Shown: positions 61,467 through 64,000 of the stretch, one piece after another
Layout: each line of letters starts with the position of its first letter
How positions within the stretch are numbered: the first letter of the stretch is position 1
Origin: Trichlorobacter thiogenes
Lineage (GTDB): Bacteria > Desulfobacterota > Desulfuromonadia > Geobacterales > Pseudopelobacteraceae
Direction: 5' to 3'
Length of the DNA: 64,000 nt
Assembly: GCF_900167465.1 (NCBI RefSeq)
Contig: NZ_FUWR01000006.1
Location: 1-64,000 of the forward strand
The notes under the pieces: model-generated
What the model was told of the DNA's origin: nothing
The model's input: the letters and a program-made list of their open reading frames with translations, nothing else
The model's database searches: none
Made by a program: the position numbers and the translations under genes

Positions 61467-64000
61467 GTGAAAACAGTACGCCAAACAACCGTTACATTGC
61501 TGGTGATGCTGATACTACAGATGCTAGGGGGCAGCACGGTCTGGGCAGCCAGCAGCGGCATCATCGCCATTGCCAGTGGTGACCTCCACAACCTGGCGTT
61601 GAAAAGCGATGGCACCGTAATCGCCTGGGGCGGGGGGAATTCATATAACAGGAAGATGTCTGTTCCCAACGGCCTGAGCGGGGTGATGGCAATCAAAGCA
61701 GGCTACCAGCACTCCCTGGCATTAAAGAGTGACGGCACGGTGGTGGCCTGGGGGGAAAATTATTCTGGTCAGACCAGCGTACCGTCAGGGCTGAGCGGGG
61801 TGGTTGCCATCACTGCCTTTTTAAACCATTCCATGGCCTTGAAGAGTGACGGTTCAGTGGCTGACTGGGGCAGCTTTGCATCCGCGCCCGCCACCATCAC
61901 CGTGCCAGTGGCTGCCCAGTCTGATGTGATCGCCATTGCCGCTGGCTCTGACCACTCCCTGGCCTTGAAGAGTAACGGTACCGTGGTGGCCTGGGGCAAT
62001 GGCACAGCCGCAGGTGGGACAAACGCGGTACCAGCCGGCCTGACCGGGGTGGTGGCCCTTGCTGCCGGCAACAATTTTTCATTGGCACTGAAGGAGGATG
62101 GTACGGTAGTGGCCTGGGGGGACAATACCGGTAGCGGTGGTACGAACGCAGTGCCGGTCGGCCTGAGTGGGGTGGTGGCCATTACGGCCAGTCAGCTCCG
62201 CTCTCTTGCCTTGAAGAGCGACGGCACGGTAGTGGCTTGGGGGGCAGATACCGGTAGCGGTGGTACGAACGCAGTGCCGGTCGGCCTGAGCGGGGTGGTG
62301 GCAGTAGCTGCTGGCAGTTACAGTTCCATGGCCCTGAAGAGCGACGGCAGCATCGTGTCATGGGGAAGCAACAGCTATGGACCGGTGCCACCAGAGAACC
62401 AATCCGGCATCACCGGCATTGCCACTAACAACACCCAATTCCTTGCTCTAAGGGGCGATGGCGGCCTGACCAGTTGGGGATGGGACTGGTACAGCAACAA
62501 CAGCATACCGGCCGAGGCCCAATCCGGGGTCAAGGCCATTGCAGTGGGAGCCTATCACTTCGTAGCTTTAAAGAACAATGGCACAGTGGTGGCCTGGGGC
62601 AACAACGATTCTGGTGAGGCCACTGTGCCCCAGGGGCTAGGCAATGTTGCTGCTGTCTCTGCTGGCAACAGTTTCTCACTGGCCCTGAAAAACGATGGTT
62701 CAGTGGTGCACTGGGGATGGACCGGCTACAATCTGGATGTTATTCCCAGCGGAGCTCAGTCCCAGGTAACAGCCATTGCCGCCGGCGAAAGCCATGCCCT
62801 GGTATTACGCTTTGACGGTTCAGTGGTGGCCTGGGGATCTAATGATTTCGGTCAGGCCACGGTGCCGGACAGTGCACAATCCGGTGTCACTGCCATTGCC
62901 GCAGGCATTTACTTTTCCCTGGCCCTGAAAAGTGACGGAAGCGTGACAGCCTGGGGAGACAATCAGAATTATTACGATTTATCAGCGGTACCGCAGGGGC
63001 TTGGCAATGTGGTAGCCATTGCCGCAGGTGATTACCACGCCCTGGCCCTGAAGAGTGACGGCACGGTGGTGGCATGGGGGAGTAACACCTACGGCCAGAC
63101 CGAAGTACCGACCGGACTCACCGGGGTGGTGGCCATTGCTGCCGGCGGTTACAGTTCCATGGCCCTGAAAGGGGACGGCACCGTGGTGATCTGGGGTTAC
63201 ACCAGCGGCACACCTGGCGTGAGTCCGGTCGGGTATACCAAGGTTGCCGGTAGTGCAGGCAGTTCATTTGCGCTGAAAAGCGACGGATCTGTCACTGGCT
63301 GGGGGTCATCCAGCTACTCACAGACAACCATACCATCAGGCGCATTAAGCGGGGTAACCGCACTTGCCACAGGAAACAGCCACGTCCTGGCGTTGAAAAG
63401 CAACGGAACCGTTGTCGCCTGGGGCAATAACACGGCCGGGCAGGCACCGGCAACTATCTCGCATACCGGTGTAACCGCAGTGGATGCCGGTGCTTTTCAT
63501 TCTTTGGCACTGAAAGGTGATGGCAGTGTGGTGGCCTGGGGAAGCAACAGCTCTGGACAGATTACCGTGCCATCCGGACTGTCCGGAGTAACCGCCATAG
63601 CCGCTGGTTCTAACCATTCACTGGCCCTGAAAAACAACGGCACCGTGGTGGCATGGGGGGACAACAGCAGTGGCCAGGCACCGGCATCATTAGCCTATAC
63701 CGGTGTTATTGATATAGCCGCCGGTGGTAACCATTCTCTGGCACTGAAGAGCAACGGTACGGTGGTAGCCTGGGGATACAACGGCAGCGAACAGACGACT
63801 ATTCCGTCAGGGCTGTCCGGGGTGAAAGCCATTGCTGCCGGTAACGCCTTTTCCCTGGCCCTGAAAAGCGACGGCACCGTGGTGGCCTGGGGGGATGACA
63901 ACTATGGCCAGCTCTCTGGCGCATCCGGCCTCACTGGCGTTGTTGCCATTGCCGCCGGTGATTTCCACGCCATGGCCCTGAAGAATGACGGAACAATTGT
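61467..64000 (+). CDS. Secreted RCC1-repeat (beta-propeller-like) protein, 3' end beyond window
   Basis: 844 codons visible, open to the edge with no stop. GTG 61467 follows AAGGAGAAG. Signal peptide: MKTVRQTT, then a hydrophobic stretch (LLVMLILQML), cleavage near WAA at ~30. Then 20 complete and one cut copy of a ~40-50-residue unit: VVAIAAG-xxx-HSLALKSDGTVVAWG-xNxxGQxxVP, the RCC1-like pattern that forms seven-bladed propellers. Twenty-plus units imply about three propellers. It should be exported, for surface or extracellular binding; ligand unknown. No other domain is visible yet. Divergent from hox, with no evident functional tie. Confidence 0.88.
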   Translation, partial: MKTVRQTTVTLLVMLILQMLGGSTVWAASSGIIAIASGDLHNLALKSDGTVIAWGGGNSYNRKMSVPNGLSGVMAIKAGYQHSLALKSDGTVVAWGENYSGQTSVPSGLSGVVAITAFLNHSMALKSDGSVADWGSFASAPATITVPVAAQSDVIAIAAGSDHSLALKSNGTVVAWGNGTAAGGTNAVPAGLTGVVALAAGNNFSLALKEDGTVVAWGDNTGSGGTNAVPVGLSGVVAITASQLRSLALKSDGTVVAWGADTGSGGTNAVPVGLSGVVAVAAGSYSSMALKSDGSIVSWGSNSYGPVPPENQSGITGIATNNTQFLALRGDGGLTSWGWDWYSNNSIPAEAQSGVKAIAVGAYHFVALKNNGTVVAWGNNDSGEATVPQGLGNVAAVSAGNSFSLALKNDGSVVHWGWTGYNLDVIPSGAQSQVTAIAAGESHALVLRFDGSVVAWGSNDFGQATVPDSAQSGVTAIAAGIYFSLALKSDGSVTAWGDNQNYYDLSAVPQGLGNVVAIAAGDYHALALKSDGTVVAWGSNTYGQTEVPTGLTGVVAIAAGGYSSMALKGDGTVVIWGYTSGTPGVSPVGYTKVAGSAGSSFALKSDGSVTGWGSSSYSQTTIPSGALSGVTALATGNSHVLALKSNGTVVAWGNNTAGQAPATISHTGVTAVDAGAFHSLALKGDGSVVAWGSNSSGQITVPSGLSGVTAIAAGSNHSLALKNNGTVVAWGDNSSGQAPASLAYTGVIDIAAGGNHSLALKSNGTVVAWGYNGSEQTTIPSGLSGVKAIAAGNAFSLALKSDGTVVAWGDDNYGQLSGASGLTGVVAIAAGDFHAMALKNDGTI
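62125..62303 (+). repeat. Near-identical 123-bp-period duplication inside the RCC1 gene
   Basis: The segment at 62125-62180 recurs at 62248-62303 with only two base differences (ATACCGGTAGCGGTGGTACG..., both copies), a spacing of 123 bp or 41 codons. Other units of the gene differ much more, so this is a recent tandem unit duplication. Confidence 0.8.

Noticed and set aside
61530-64000. CRISPR-like or non-coding tandem repeat
   Set aside because: The periodic sequence stays in one open frame and translates to RCC1 units with variable spacing; there are no identical direct repeats with unique spacers.

Overview
The window looks like chromosome from a Geobacterales bacterium (Geobacter/Trichlorobacter type). 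I infer this from a PpcA-like triheme c7 cytochrome, System II cytochrome c maturation (ResB/CcsB), a cytoplasmic HoxEFUYH [NiFe]-hydrogenase, a dense set of c-di-GMP/chemotaxis proteins and a UGA-encoded selenoprotein SelD. The species is an inference. No phage, IS transposase, rRNA or CRISPR array is visible; there is one tRNA gene.

Region by region. 1-1.1 kb: a broken response-regulator-like tail and a CheX-like protein fused to four 29-residue MshEN-like repeats. 1.1-16.3 kb (all minus strand): a surface-glycan operon with GDP-fucose synthesis (Gmd, Fcl), a Wzx-type flippase, seven glycosyltransferases, a methyltransferase, a winged-helix regulator and a YfhO membrane protein, ending with tRNA methyltransferase TrmN6. 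16.4-19.1 kb: ccsB-resB and a triheme cytochrome. 19.2-24.5 kb: alr-selD-purH-purD on the minus strand; selD needs UGA read as selenocysteine. 24.5-27.5 kb: a TPP riboswitch with attenuator ahead of thiED (fusion) and thiC. 27.6-32.4 kb: nickel homeostasis, with nikR and a TonB-like gene on plus facing nikMN-nikQ-nikO on minus; a NikR-box-like site lies downstream of the nikMN promoter, and a Sir2 deacetylase lies upstream. 32.4-36.6 kb: an SBP-PAS-GGDEF-EAL receptor and a two-gene roadblock/DUF4388 module. 36.8-37.7 kb: tRNA-Thr(CGT), its terminator, a 183-bp palindromic element and a GNAT acetyltransferase. 37.8-46.5 kb: gabD, a Cache-like/HAMP/PAS/GGDEF/EAL protein, then (minus) plsC-rnhA-helical repeat protein-MCP. 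46.6-51.6 kb: a translationally coupled five-gene operon (EAL-HDOD protein, ArfB-like GGQ protein, MutS2, HNH protein, HAD phosphatase). 51.6-55.2 kb: dusB-ntrB-ntrC. 55.3-56.1 kb: tatA and hsp20, convergent. 56.2-61.1 kb: hoxEFUYH. 61.5 kb to the edge: a secreted RCC1-repeat protein, cut by the window end.

How the parts fit: nickel import and NikR control supply the [NiFe] hydrogenase at the other end of the window. Three c-di-GMP-type proteins, two with altered GGDEF signatures, sit with chemotaxis genes. The most suggestive possible new system is the mutS2 operon, where a GGQ peptidyl-tRNA hydrolase-like protein overlaps MutS2, pointing to ribosome rescue. Other leads are the fully palindromic 183-bp element beside tRNA-Thr, the pairing of a GtrB/CsbB-like transferase with YfhO inside a fucose-glycan operon, and the MshEN-CheX fusion.
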